Part shown: positions 1 to 8,692 of the stretch, one piece after another
Layout: every line of letters begins with the position of its first letter
How positions within the stretch are numbered: position 1 is the stretch's first letter
Source of the DNA: Oribacterium sp. C9
GTDB lineage: Bacteria; Bacillota; Clostridia; Lachnospirales; Lachnospiraceae
Direction of reading: 5' to 3'
Length of the DNA stretch: 64,000 nt
NCBI RefSeq assembly: GCF_002007235.1
Contig: NZ_MUHW01000014.1
Coordinates: 1 to 64,000, forward strand
Program-made: the position numbers and the translations under genes
Notes under the pieces: generated by a model
The model's database searches: none
The model's input: only the letters and a program-made list of their open reading frames with translations
Told to the model about the DNA's origin: nothing

Positions 1-36
1 CAGGTGATAGTTACTAATAGGTCGAGGGTTTGACCA
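1..36 (+). rRNA. 23S ribosomal RNA, 3' end only
   Basis: The first bases match the conserved 3' terminus of Clostridia 23S rRNA: the block ACTAATAGGTCGAGGGTTTG followed by ACC. Only about 36 nt are inside the window. The gene runs in from the left on the plus strand, so the window opens at the end of an rRNA operon. Identification is by recognition of the conserved terminus, not by alignment. Confidence 0.78.
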
Positions 37-233
37 ATAGGTTGAATTTGCTGGAGAGGAGGAGTTTTTATCAAAAAACTCCGGAACGATATGGCAGTAT
101 TTCGAAGAAATACTGTTTCGCAAAGCGAAATTTCAGGCTGCTGACAGAGCAGACTGAAACCTGAAAGATGAATTACTAAAGAATAAGTTATTAACATGTG
201 GTGTACAGTTTTCAAGGCATGATTATATAGATA
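37..233 (+). other. rRNA operon tail with hairpins, no 5S gene
   Basis: This stretch holds several short hairpins: GGAGTTTTT/AAAAACTCC near 60-83, CAGTATTTC/GAAATACTG near 93-115, TTTCGC/GCGAAA near 115-130 and TTCAG-CTGCT/AGCAG-CTGAA near 131-158. It ends with TGTACAGTTTTCAAGG near 201-217, typical of rRNA operon spacers. I looked for a 5S gene and found neither its length nor its conserved CCGAACACGGAAGTTAAG core. It looks like rRNA processing and trailer sequence. Confidence 0.55.
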
Positions 234-279
234 AAAGCTTTAGAAGTTCCGATGGTGACATCGGAGCTTTTTTTATTTT
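234..279 (+). terminator. Rho-independent terminator of the rRNA operon
   Basis: The stem TCCGATG/CATCGGA closes a GTGA tetraloop, is extended by flanking AAAGC/GCTTT pairing, and runs into TTTTTTTATTTT. It lies after the 23S tail and before the first protein gene. Confidence 0.85.
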
Positions 280-460
280 GTAAAGCGGCAATATGAAATA
301 AATGACATTCATATATAAATGATGTCCAATTTAAACACACACAACTTTATTAAAAAAGTATTAAATATTGTGCGCAAGGCATTTATTTTTCAATAATATG
401 ATAAGATATACAGGTCAAATATGAAAATATGTTCAAGTAATAATGGAAGGAAGTAAAGAA

Positions 461-691
461 ATGAAAAAACTTGGTGTTTTAATGGCTACTGCAGCACTCA
501 CGCTTACAACCGGTATTTCTGCATTTGCATATCACGGATATTGTGATTACAACGTGAGAAACAATGACAGAAGAATATGCGATAATTACATATGTGATGA
601 CAATTATAGAAATGGTTGTGCTGAAAACTACGAAGCATGCTATGGCGGATATTGTCACAGAAGCGGCTCATATCGAATGGGAAGAAGATAA
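461..691 (+). CDS. Small secreted cysteine-rich protein
   Basis: A 76-residue protein of unknown function. The start at 461 is preferred over the ATG at 443 because GGAAGG lies 10 nt upstream and the product then begins MKKLGVLM, a classic signal peptide: Lys-Lys, a hydrophobic core, and a likely Ala-Phe-Ala cleavage site around residues 20-23. The mature part (about 53 residues) is rich in Tyr, Asn, Asp and Arg and has six cysteines, which suggests disulfide bonds or metal binding outside the cell. No family was recognised. It stands alone between the rRNA terminator and another small gene. Confidence 0.7.
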   Translation: MKKLGVLMATAALTLTTGISAFAYHGYCDYNVRNNDRRICDNYICDDNYRNGCAENYEACYGGYCHRSGSYRMGRR

Positions 692-827
692 AAAAACTAT
701 AAACGGATTTGTGACATTTCTGTGATGGTGACGAGTATATAGTAAACCCATAAGCAAAAAAGCCAACGCTTTTAAGAGTAAATATACATAAATGCGATAG
801 TATGTGTTAAAATAAAGGGGTAAGACT

Positions 828-1052
828 ATGAAAGTCAGAGAAATTGAAAATCCAATAAAATTTTTTTCAATCGTAGATAGGTGTCAGGGAGATGTCGAAC
901 TCGTTTCCGGGGTCGGTGACTGTATAAATCTGAAGAGTAAAGTCACACAGATGTACACTTTGGTTAATGTCTTCCGATGTGGATATGTAAGAGAGCTTGA
1001 ACTTTCTGTACCAAATCCTTCGGATAGAGAGCTGATTGACAGATCCTTATGA
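828..1052 (+). CDS. Small conserved hypothetical protein
   Basis: A 74-residue cytoplasmic protein without signal or membrane segment. It begins MKVREIENPIKFFSIVDRC and continues with CQGDVELV and INLKSKVTQ. I recall a family of similar 70-80-residue proteins in Lachnospiraceae, often mislabelled polyA polymerase; none has a proven function. AAGGGGT sits 9 nt upstream of the ATG. The gene is closed by its own terminator at 1075-1106. Confidence 0.65.
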   Translation: MKVREIENPIKFFSIVDRCQGDVELVSGVGDCINLKSKVTQMYTLVNVFRCGYVRELELSVPNPSDRELIDRSL

Positions 1053-1074
1053 TCTATATATTTTTGCTGTTGAT

Positions 1075-1106
1075 GGACCATTCAATTTCCGAATGGTCCT
1101 TTTTTT
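1075..1106 (+). terminator. Rho-independent terminator
   Basis: A perfect 9-bp stem GGACCATTC/GAATGGTCC with a 7-nt loop is followed by seven T. It ends the small gene upstream. The ribosome binding site of the next gene (AGGAG) directly follows the T-run. Confidence 0.88.
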
Positions 1107-1119
1107 AGGAGTGTTTCCA

Positions 1120-2253
1120 ATGGATATAGGAGCCTTTTTTTACTATATCGTAAGATACGCAAATGTATGGTGTCTCCTTGCAATAGTAGACTGCCTGTTT
1201 GTTATCATCAGCATAAGAGAAAACCATATCGTAAATAAAGGTGTGAAGCTTGCAGTCTACAGAACAGGCTCTCTGATCATATTTGCGGCATTGGCAGATA
1301 TGGTGACGGACTATGTATATGGAATGCCGGGATTACACAGGCTGGTCTTTACAGGATATACCATTGTATATACGGTTCCCATGCTTGTGCCCATAGTCTA
1401 TTGTAGTGCCATAGATCCGACCTTTTTGAAATCGAAGTTTGGGCATGTAGCACTTGTTATAGCAGCCATATATGTGATTAGTATGCTTACGAATTACAGA
1501 CATGGATTATACTTTTATATAGATTCAAACGCAGAATATATCCAGGGATCTGTCTGGTATATACGACCGATAGTATTGGCGGTAAACTACTTTGCCATAT
1601 TTGCAGAGATCATCAAAAAGAAGTATATCTTTTCCATGGGAGAAATAAAGACAGTCAATCACATACTGACTTTATTCATAATAGGTGTTATTTATACGGA
1701 TATTTTTTATACAGGCGAGATCATAGAACTCATCATGGCAGCGGGATTTTCTTTCATAACCAGCATGTTCAATAATCTGGAAATGAAGACTGATCAGGTA
1801 ACCGGACTCGCCAACAGATATGTTTACACTGACGATTCATTTAAGTTCAAGGATTTTGATGGATTGGTGGTTGTAAGCATTGACATAAACGATCTGAAAA
1901 AGATCAATGATAATGACGGTCATGCAATTGGCGACGCCTATCTTAAGGCATCTGCGCTTACATATAATAAATACCTGTATAACTATGGGAAAATGTACAG
2001 GATAGGCGGGGACGAATTCGTGTTCCTGGGAGCTTACAGGGATGAAGTGGCAAAGGTGCTGGAGAAGCTGCAACAGCAGCCGAAAACAGACCGGGAGTTT
2101 GGCGAGTTTGACCTGTCGGTAGCCTATGGGCTTGTAGAAAAAACACGAGGAGAATCTGTGTTTGATGCGGTCAACAGGGCAGATGTTCTGATGTATGACT
2201 GCAAGAGGAAAATGAAGGCGGCAGAGATAAAATTCAACGGAGAAATAATCTGA
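1120..2253 (+). CDS. Membrane diguanylate cyclase (GGDEF domain)
   Basis: A 377-residue protein predicted to make cyclic di-GMP from two GTP at the membrane. About 220 N-terminal residues form six or seven hydrophobic helices with no recognisable ligand-binding fold. The C-terminal GGDEF domain starts at DQVTGLANR, has the conserved SIDINDLKKINDNDGHAIGD block and an intact RIGGDEF active-site motif; no RxxD inhibitory site is evident. The start at 1120 is chosen because AGGAG precedes it by 8 nt. A longer reading from 1036 would run through the terminator hairpin of the preceding gene. It ends at a shared bidirectional terminator with the convergent gene. Confidence 0.85.
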   Translation: MDIGAFFYYIVRYANVWCLLAIVDCLFVIISIRENHIVNKGVKLAVYRTGSLIIFAALADMVTDYVYGMPGLHRLVFTGYTIVYTVPMLVPIVYCSAIDPTFLKSKFGHVALVIAAIYVISMLTNYRHGLYFYIDSNAEYIQGSVWYIRPIVLAVNYFAIFAEIIKKKYIFSMGEIKTVNHILTLFIIGVIYTDIFYTGEIIELIMAAGFSFITSMFNNLEMKTDQVTGLANRYVYTDDSFKFKDFDGLVVVSIDINDLKKINDNDGHAIGDAYLKASALTYNKYLYNYGKMYRIGGDEFVFLGAYRDEVAKVLEKLQQQPKTDREFGEFDLSVAYGLVEKTRGESVFDAVNRADVLMYDCKRKMKAAEIKFNGEII

Positions 2254-2258
2254 AAGTG

Positions 2259-2288
2259 AAAAAGTGACGGTTTACGCCGTCACTTTTT
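2259..2288. terminator. Bidirectional terminator between convergent genes
   Basis: A perfect 12-bp stem AAAAAGTGACGG/CCGTCACTTTTT with a six-base loop lies between the GGDEF gene and the convergent minus-strand gene, overlapping the stop of the latter. A- and T-runs on both sides let it work on both strands. Confidence 0.85.
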
Positions 2289-2711
2289 GAATAGTTTATT
2301 GAATATACCGAGAATAGAAGTGGATTCATCTTTGTTCTCATCCTCATCCCCATCCGGAAGATCCTGTTTTAACTGAGTATCAAGCAATTGTGAGAATAAA
2401 GGAGTGTCGTTCGGGATACCCTTTGGGAATCTGCTGACAACCTTTACGAAAGAACGATAAACAAGTTTAGGGTCATGTTCCACTACATAATCGTGCATGA
2501 TATTGTTTACGCTATGTTCAACGCCAAATGAAATGATATTAAAGGCTCTGCAGTAAAAGAAAATATCATAGCTGTCGTTATAGCTATCGTTTCCCATGAA
2601 TACCACTTCAAATATCTGATCCGTGATCTCTTTGAAACTTTTCTGTTCCAACATCTCATTTAGGTAGTCTAAAGCTTTTCTCTTGGGAATATTGTTGACA
2701 CTTCCGGCCAT
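2280..2711 (-). CDS. Hypothetical cytoplasmic protein
   Basis: A 143-residue soluble protein with no recognised family. It looks helical in its first 110 residues, then has an acidic stretch (DGDEDENKDEST) and a short basic amphipathic tail ending NKLFKK. AGGTGA lies just upstream of the ATG. It is followed on the same strand, about 87 nt upstream, by a diguanylate cyclase gene, so the two may be co-transcribed. Function cannot be assigned. Confidence 0.65.
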   Translation of the reverse strand: MAGSVNNIPKRKALDYLNEMLEQKSFKEITDQIFEVVFMGNDSYNDSYDIFFYCRAFNIISFGVEHSVNNIMHDYVVEHDPKLVYRSFVKVVSRFPKGIPNDTPLFSQLLDTQLKQDLPDGDEDENKDESTSILGIFNKLFKK

Positions 2712-2798
2712 ATCATCACCTGCCTTCGTAAATAGTTACTAATATTGTAATTTATTAATGAGCGTAATTCAATATGAAAGACACAAGTGTCTCGAAGT

Positions 2799-4220
2799 CT
2801 ATCTAATACTGTCATGATAAAGCTTTTTTAGTTCGTACATGTTTTTGTCTGCCTCATAGTACATGGCATTTATAGGTTTATAAGCGTCGTTATCTAGTAA
2901 TCGTACAGAGGTACCGTAGGAAACAGAAAGCTTATAAGGGATACCTTCAGCAGAATTTACCTTCTCTATTTCTTCATTCAGGAGATTTATGGATTTATCA
3001 TACTTGGGCCGGACATCGCCGGAAAGTAGTGCAATGAATTCGTCTCCGCCGATCCGTCCAACGTAACCTTCTGTTCCAAAGCTGTGCATAAGACAGCGGG
3101 CAAAAGACTTCAGGGCATCGTCTCCCATCTGATGGCCCAGAGTGTCGTTAATCTCTTTAAATTTGTTCAGGTCAAAACAGATAAGCATGATTGTGTCGTT
3201 AAGATCGTTGAAGTAGTTCAGCATTTCGTGACATTTCTGAGCATTGCCGATACCTGTAAGAGGATCCGTATAAGCCATATTTTTTGTTTTGATGGCGGTA
3301 TACTGATGACTGAAAATCAGTATAAAAGTAAGGATCATCATGACAATGGCAATGGATTGGATGATGAAAATGTTCCATACGCCGCGCATGATCACATCAT
3401 CTTCCATGATATATATGATCTTCCAGTGACAGTAATTGAGATCTGACATACCTACGAAATAGACATTGTCATGATACTTTATGTGACCCGATACTGTTTT
3501 GGGAGTGGCAAGTCCCTTGGAAATAAACTGAACTGCCTCCGGAGAATCAGAGTAAGTATTCAAGGCATTGGCCTGAGAAAGGACCGTAGAAACATCCTCA
3601 TAAAGGACATATTCGCCGTTTTGTGATATGGCTGCAGAAATGCCTGATTTGAACATTTCATTCATTTCAGAATAGAGCTTGGAAAGACTTAGAGCGCCGC
3701 AGAGAGCACCTGTTTTTTGCCCGAATTTATCATAAATGGAAACCGTCAGTATGGTTATAGGGTCATCGGATTCATCATTATATGGATCTGAGATGTATTT
3801 ATAATTTGCGATGGAGTATTTTAAAAGTTCCTCATCAAGATAATCCTCATCAACGGTATCGTTGACAAAAGTGGTAGAGTAATCGTTACGGACTATAAAC
3901 ATATATTTGAATCCGAGTGAGTTTAACTTATTACAAAGATATTCCTGCTGTTTTTTGGAATCCATCTCATATATCTCAGGGAGGGACGTAATATAGGAAA
4001 GCAATGCGAATTTTGCGTCGAGTGTTGAAGAGATTTTCTGTTTCAGTGCATCGGAGCGCTCTGACACGAAGGTTTCTCCGCGGACTACCATGGCACTGTA
4101 GGTAAGATAGCTGAAATACAGCGAAACAGAAAAAATTATCAAAAGGGCTATGACGGTGCATGCCCACATTATCTTTTCTTTAAGGCTGAAATTTATATGG
4201 TTTATCTTTGCCAGTTTCAT
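2799..4220 (-). CDS. Transmembrane sensor diguanylate cyclase
   Basis: A 473-residue receptor-type GGDEF protein. A first membrane helix (about residues 18-38) leads into roughly 230 extracytoplasmic residues that resemble a dCACHE small-molecule sensor. A second helix (about 283-305) then leads to the cytoplasmic GGDEF domain, with DPLTGIGNAQ, CFDLNKFKEINDTLGHQMGD and an intact RIGGDEF motif. It should convert an external cue into cyclic di-GMP; the ligand is unknown. It is the second GGDEF protein within 3 kb, on the opposite strand. Confidence 0.87.
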   Translation of the reverse strand: MKLAKINHINFSLKEKIMWACTVIALLIIFSVSLYFSYLTYSAMVVRGETFVSERSDALKQKISSTLDAKFALLSYITSLPEIYEMDSKKQQEYLCNKLNSLGFKYMFIVRNDYSTTFVNDTVDEDYLDEELLKYSIANYKYISDPYNDESDDPITILTVSIYDKFGQKTGALCGALSLSKLYSEMNEMFKSGISAAISQNGEYVLYEDVSTVLSQANALNTYSDSPEAVQFISKGLATPKTVSGHIKYHDNVYFVGMSDLNYCHWKIIYIMEDDVIMRGVWNIFIIQSIAIVMMILTFILIFSHQYTAIKTKNMAYTDPLTGIGNAQKCHEMLNYFNDLNDTIMLICFDLNKFKEINDTLGHQMGDDALKSFARCLMHSFGTEGYVGRIGGDEFIALLSGDVRPKYDKSINLLNEEIEKVNSAEGIPYKLSVSYGTSVRLLDNDAYKPINAMYYEADKNMYELKKLYHDSIR

Positions 4221-4425
4221 ATCGAATTCCTAAATAACAAAACTATGAGTGTTCTGCTTACTATATCGGTGTTTTTTTCGAAAAATTAAATAATCTAAGC
4301 TTCATAATCAGTATTTTCAGTATGATTTAAGCTTTTATGGTTAATATGACGCATGTCAGAAGCAAACAGTGTTTCAAAATGCTTTTAGCTGATGGCAGAT
4401 TTTTCATAAAAACTTGATATGTTTC

Positions 4426-4460
4426 GGCAGCCCTTACATGGATCTAAAATCAGGGCTGCC
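4426..4460 (+). promoter_or_regulatory. 5' leader hairpin before the beta-helix lipoprotein
   Basis: A perfect 9-bp stem GGCAGCCCT/AGGGCTGCC with a 17-nt loop sits just upstream of the ribosome binding region (CAGGAGAAGAGAG). No T-run follows, so it is not a terminator. It could stabilise the mRNA or control translation. I could not match it to a known riboswitch class. Confidence 0.45.
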
Positions 4461-4484
4461 CATCAGGAGAAGAGAGAAAATAAT

Positions 4485-6077
4485 ATGAAGAGAAAAATAC
4501 TTTTAGTTATGGCGGCATCAATGCTTGCTGCAAACGTGGTAGCTTGCGGTTCAAACAAGACAGCTGAGACAACAGCGACAACAACAGAAGGAGTTATCGA
4601 AGCAGAGACTCCTGCCGTTAAGGAAAGTACGGAGGTCGTTAAGGAGACTTATGAGAATAGCGAAGACGGCGGACATGCGATCCATGCGGATGGCGAGGAT
4701 GCTGAGTACGAAAACATTGAAGTAAAAAAGACAGGAGATTCCAACAGTGAAGAGGCTGATTTCTATGGTGAGAATGCGGCGGTTTTCGCAGAGAACGGAG
4801 CTACACTTACCATAAAGAATGCCGAGATCACAACAGACGGTAGCCATGCCAATGCAGTATTCAGCTACGGAGAAGGTACTACTGTAAACATTTCCGATTC
4901 TAAGATCAGAACCAATGCCAACAATTCCGGCGGTCTCATGACGACCGGAGGCGGTACAATGAACGCGGAAAATCTCGATATCGTGACACAGGGCGGCTCA
5001 TCAGCAGCTATTCGTTCCGACAGAGGAGGCGGTACTGTCAATGTTTCCGGCGGTTATTATGAGGCGAACGGTAAGGGCTCACCGGCCATTTACTCAACAG
5101 CAGACATTACCGTTAAGGATGCTGAGCTCGTATCAAATTCAGCGCAGGGCATAGTTGTCGAGGGAAAGAATTCTGTTACATTGGATAATGTATCCCTCAC
5201 TGCCAACAACATTTCAAAGAACAGCGACAAGTCTTCAGTATATCAGGCTGTCATGCTATATCAGTCAATGTCTGGTGATGCAGATGAAGGAACAGCTTCA
5301 TTCAGGATGAAAGGCGGTTCTCTTGTTAACAAGAACGGAGGCATGTTCTATGTCAACAACACAAAGGCGGAGATAGACATCGAAGATGTTGACTTCACAT
5401 ATGCAAGTGATGATTTCCTCCGCATCGAGGCAGCCGGATGGGGCACAGAAGGAGCTAACGGCGGTCAGGTGACATTCACTGCGGCAAAGCAGAAGATCGA
5501 GGGAAATACCATAGTTGACAGCATCTCCACACTCAATATGTACCTCAATGACGGAACAGTCTACTCGGGTGCCATCAATACAGACGGTGAGGCAGGCGCG
5601 GTGTATGTTGAGGTCTCAGATGATTCCACATGGACACTTACAGCGGACTCATATATCACAAGTCTCAGCTGTGATGAGGATGCCATCGATCTTAATGGTT
5701 TCAAGCTTTATGTGAACGGTGAAGCCTATACTGAAGGCACCGAGTCTAAGGGCAGTGCTGTTGAAGCATACAAGAGTGAAGCATCAGGAGATAATAAAGG
5801 CCAGAGACCTGAGGATGGAAAGGGTGGTCCTCAGCAGGGTGAGGCACCTTCCGGAAAGCCGGGAGACGGCCAGGGCGCAGATGGTCAGGCACCTGCTGAC
5901 GGACAGACACCTCCGAACGGAGACGGTCAGCAGCCTCCTGAGAAACCGGAAGGTGACGCTCAGGGCAATGCTCAGGGCGGAGCTCCTATGGGCATGTCCG
6001 GTGACGGTATGATGCCGCCTCAGGGCGGAAACGGCCAGCAGCCTCCTGAGATGCCATCAAATGCTGCAGGAAACTGA
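4485..6077 (+). CDS. Surface lipoprotein with beta-helix-like carbohydrate-binding fold
   Basis: A 530-residue predicted lipoprotein. The start at 4485 gives MKRKILLVMAASML and a lipobox ending Val-Val-Ala-Cys; an upstream in-frame ATG at 4419 would bury the signal. Residues from about 55 to 420 are short Gly/Asn-rich repeats alternating with Val-Ile-Thr strands (for example ATLTIKNAEITTDG and GTTVNISDSKIRTN), the pattern of a right-handed parallel beta-helix. It resembles the Cthe_2159-type (DUF4353) carbohydrate-binding proteins. The last 100 residues are low-complexity Gly-Gln-Pro-Pro repeats, likely a wall-spanning stalk. A polysaccharide- or matrix-binding role is inferred. Confidence 0.75.
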   Translation: MKRKILLVMAASMLAANVVACGSNKTAETTATTTEGVIEAETPAVKESTEVVKETYENSEDGGHAIHADGEDAEYENIEVKKTGDSNSEEADFYGENAAVFAENGATLTIKNAEITTDGSHANAVFSYGEGTTVNISDSKIRTNANNSGGLMTTGGGTMNAENLDIVTQGGSSAAIRSDRGGGTVNVSGGYYEANGKGSPAIYSTADITVKDAELVSNSAQGIVVEGKNSVTLDNVSLTANNISKNSDKSSVYQAVMLYQSMSGDADEGTASFRMKGGSLVNKNGGMFYVNNTKAEIDIEDVDFTYASDDFLRIEAAGWGTEGANGGQVTFTAAKQKIEGNTIVDSISTLNMYLNDGTVYSGAINTDGEAGAVYVEVSDDSTWTLTADSYITSLSCDEDAIDLNGFKLYVNGEAYTEGTESKGSAVEAYKSEASGDNKGQRPEDGKGGPQQGEAPSGKPGDGQGADGQAPADGQTPPNGDGQQPPEKPEGDAQGNAQGGAPMGMSGDGMMPPQGGNGQQPPEMPSNAAGN

Positions 6078-6157
6078 CAACTCATATAAAATGACGTGGT
6101 GCCAAAAGCCGATATCGGATCGCTTCGCGTTATACACTCTCCAAACTATATAATCAG

Positions 6158-6207
6158 ACTCTCTTTTGCAGAAAATTTTCCTCTGCAAAGGAGAGTTTTT
6201 TTATTTT
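6158..6207 (+). terminator. Rho-independent terminator
   Basis: The arms ACTCTC-TTTTGCAG and CTGCAAA-GGAGAGT pair around a short loop and run into seven T. It ends transcription of the beta-helix lipoprotein gene. Confidence 0.85.
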
Positions 6208-6321
6208 TATGTTATATTGCCCGTAAAACTATACGAATTATATATATGAAAATGTTGGGGTCAGACTGTTTTTGCGCAGGAATCGTATTTTAAGATTTTA
6301 TTGGGGAAAGGATCTTAAGCT

Positions 6322-7290
6322 ATGAAGAAGAGAATACTCATATTCATATTGTTGATTCTTGTGGGATTAACGGCGTTTTATGGGTATCACTATGTGAAGC
6401 TGGAGATATCGGCAAACCCGACAGACACTGCGACTTCTTCCGAACTTCAAAGGAGGAAGGAGGTTTCTAAAAGGTCTTTCGATGGCAGAGTTGAAGTTAC
6501 TGATTCCTTTACCGTCGAGTCTACTGTTCCGGGAAAAGTATTTCAGGTATATGTAAATAAGGGAAGAAAAGTAAATAAAGGAGATTCCATAGTACTCATA
6601 GATAACAGGAAGGATGTTGAAGAAGCAAAGGCACTATGGGACGAGAAGGTACTTGAACTGTCCGAGGCAAGGGTCAGGGCATCTGCGGCGGTTTCCGAGC
6701 TTAACCGTATAACACCTCAATTTAATGCAGGTGAAATGAATGCCCAGACCTATAAGGAAACGGTTGATATGGTTACTCTGGCCAATGAAGAGCTGGAAGC
6801 GGTCATCATAGCTTCAGAGGAAGCAAAAACCAGGTATGAAAATGCTTATTCAGGGGCACTGGTGAAGGCACCGGCGGATGGCAGGATAGGAGAGATAAGC
6901 GTAAGAAACGGGCAGGATATCGCAAGCGGAGACAGTCTGTTTGAGCTTAATGAGACAACAGTAAAGTACATAAGCTTTAAGGGCGATGAAAGCGTGATTT
7001 CTGATATATATCCGGGAAAGCCTCTTACTTTCATTATACGTGATGTGATGTTCTACGGAACCGTCATAAGCATTCATCCTGAGGAGAATAAACCCGGAGT
7101 TTACGTAGTGAAGGCACGACCTAAAACAGATGTAGATCTGCCTGATGGAATGGGTGTGAAAGTCAGGATCGGTGAGATCGATGAAGAGGATATAGAAGAA
7201 TTTGAGGAAATGTCGGATACAGGAGAGGTTTCAGAAACATCCGATGCAGCAGAAACACCGAACACAACAGAGTCTGTCGCGGCTCAGTAG
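6322..7290 (+). CDS. HlyD/RND-type membrane fusion (adaptor) protein
   Basis: A 322-residue envelope protein with an N-terminal membrane anchor (residues 4-22). A split lipoyl/barrel-sandwich domain follows: its first half is around TVESTVPGKVFQVYVNKGRKV and the second around VKAPADGRIGEISVRNGQDI. Between them is a helical hairpin of about 90 residues (EARVRASAAVSELNR...), followed by a beta-barrel. The last 40 residues are an acidic Glu/Ser/Thr tail. Such adaptors work with ABC or other exporters, but no transporter gene flanks this one, so its partner is unknown. Confidence 0.8.
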   Translation: MKKRILIFILLILVGLTAFYGYHYVKLEISANPTDTATSSELQRRKEVSKRSFDGRVEVTDSFTVESTVPGKVFQVYVNKGRKVNKGDSIVLIDNRKDVEEAKALWDEKVLELSEARVRASAAVSELNRITPQFNAGEMNAQTYKETVDMVTLANEELEAVIIASEEAKTRYENAYSGALVKAPADGRIGEISVRNGQDIASGDSLFELNETTVKYISFKGDESVISDIYPGKPLTFIIRDVMFYGTVISIHPEENKPGVYVVKARPKTDVDLPDGMGVKVRIGEIDEEDIEEFEEMSDTGEVSETSDAAETPNTTESVAAQ

Positions 7291-7532
7291 ATGAAGAGTG
7301 TGAATATACAGGAATATCTGGTCTAAAAAAAATTTATTTTATTTTTCAGTTCGGAAAGTATAAGGTAAAATAAATATAATTTGTTATGATATAAGTGTCG
7401 TAAGTCTTCCTCCGCTTATGCTTGCACAAAAGTGGAGAATAGACTTCATGACACGCCCCACATGACACGTGGCAGTTCGATATCGATGTTTGACACTCAC
7501 ATCATTTGGATTCTGTTGCAGGAGGAGAAGCC

Positions 7533-8150
7533 ATGGTGAAGGTCTTTGCCGGAAAAAGGTACTGTGAAGCGATGAATTTCGCGGCATTTGCTCATAGGAA
7601 ACAGATGCGGAAGGGTGTTGATATTCCGTATATCATTCATCCGATTGAATGTTCAATGATAGTTGCCTCCATAACTCAGGATGAGGATGTTGTGATCGCA
7701 GCTTTGCTTCATGATGTTATCGAAGATACAGAGTTCGGGTATGAGGACATAAAGGAACGTTTCGGGCAAAGAGTTGCCGATCTGGTTCAGGGAGAGACTG
7801 AGGATAAAAGACTGGATCAGGCAAAAAAGCATACATGGGCTGTCAGAAAAAAAGAGACTATCGAACAGCTCAAAGAAGCTGATCTGGATTCAAAGATCAT
7901 ATGTCTCGGTGATAAGCTTTCCAATATCAGGGCGTCGGTCAGGGACTATGAAGGCAATAAGGAAGATTTCTGGCAGAGATTCAATCAGACAGACCCGGAT
8001 TTTCAGGGTTGGTACTACGAGAGAATAAGAGATATCCTTTCAGAGGAGCTTTCGTATACTGATGCATGGAAGGAGTATGACGAGCTTTGTACTTCGCTTT
8101 TCGGAGATCTGGATCTCGATGAGGTTGAGAAAAGACTGAACGAGGTTTAA
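7533..8150 (+). CDS. HD-domain phosphohydrolase (SpoT-HD/MESH1-like)
   Basis: A 205-residue soluble protein of the HD superfamily. The metal-binding signature is visible as FAHRKQ, the IIHPIE helix, ALLHDVIEDT and, further on, LGDKLSNIRA. This arrangement matches the (p)ppGpp hydrolase domain of RelA/SpoT and stand-alone small alarmone hydrolases, so (p)ppGpp hydrolysis is plausible. Nucleotide phosphohydrolase activity of another kind cannot be excluded. There is no synthetase or TGS domain. The start at 7533 has a strong GGAGGAG; an upstream ATG at 7506 lacks one. It is a stand-alone gene. Confidence 0.8.
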   Translation: MVKVFAGKRYCEAMNFAAFAHRKQMRKGVDIPYIIHPIECSMIVASITQDEDVVIAALLHDVIEDTEFGYEDIKERFGQRVADLVQGETEDKRLDQAKKHTWAVRKKETIEQLKEADLDSKIICLGDKLSNIRASVRDYEGNKEDFWQRFNQTDPDFQGWYYERIRDILSEELSYTDAWKEYDELCTSLFGDLDLDEVEKRLNEV

Positions 8151-8287
8151 AAAGCCGGTTTTAGAGACTAAGGCTGATGTTTATACGAGGTATTCAAAGA
8201 AAGTAGTTTACATTTTTAAAAAATGAATATATGATTGTTAATCATAAATAAAAATTCTTTTCTTTATGAATTTTTTAATTAAATAAT

Positions 8288-8416
8288 GATCTTCGGGGAA
8301 TGGGTGAGCATGAGTAAACATCGTGCAAGTCCCGATCGGCGGTATAGCCCGCGAGCCTTATGGCATGATCCGGTTTGATTCCGGGGCCGACAGTAAAGTC
8401 TGGATGGAAGAAGATG
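8288..8416 (+). promoter_or_regulatory. FMN riboswitch (RFN element)
   Basis: The RFN consensus is clear. ATCTTCGGGG pairs with GAAGAT at the 3' end to form P1. Between them are CCCGATCGGCGGTATAGCCC and GCGAGCC, then GATCCGG, TTCCGGGGCCGACAGTA and AGTCTGGATGG. The P2 arm carries a longer loop than the minimal consensus. It precedes a terminator hairpin and the four-gene riboflavin operon. Bound FMN would favour termination and shut the operon down. Confidence 0.95.
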
Positions 8417-8462
8417 AGATATACGATTGAAGAACAGTTTTTCTTTTAGTATGGTTGTATTC

Positions 8463-8490
8463 CCCGAAACGTAATGTTTCGGGTTTTTTG
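8463..8490 (+). terminator. Attenuator terminator of the FMN riboswitch
   Basis: An 8-bp stem CCCGAAAC/GTTTCGGG with a five-base loop runs into TTTTTT. It lies 47 nt after the aptamer and about 200 nt before ribD, the expected place for the expression platform of a transcription-terminating RFN element. Confidence 0.88.
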
Positions 8491-8692
8491 TATTAAAAAA
8501 AGAAAAGGTTCCTTTCATATCAAACTAAGCATAAGCATAGAAAAGACTTATGACTTATCAGAATTCCATCCGGAAAAACATTCCATAAAAAAGAGTATTT
8601 AACAGATAGACAGATAGATCATCATCTATGTGGTCACAGAAAAGGGTGACCGGACCTTGAATACTTCTCCTGAAGATCAGAGAGGAGCTCAC

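Noticed and set aside
37-232. Possible 5S rRNA after the 23S end
   Set aside because: The conserved 5S core and a roughly 117-nt structure are missing; only short independent hairpins are present.
1036-1119. Upstream start for the first GGDEF protein
   Set aside because: It would overlap the preceding gene and translate through its terminator. The ATG at 1120 has a proper AGGAG and begins a normal membrane segment.
4426-4460. Possible cyclic di-GMP riboswitch near the GGDEF genes
   Set aside because: The hairpin lacks the GEMM consensus elements and any expression platform. It is only a simple stem-loop.
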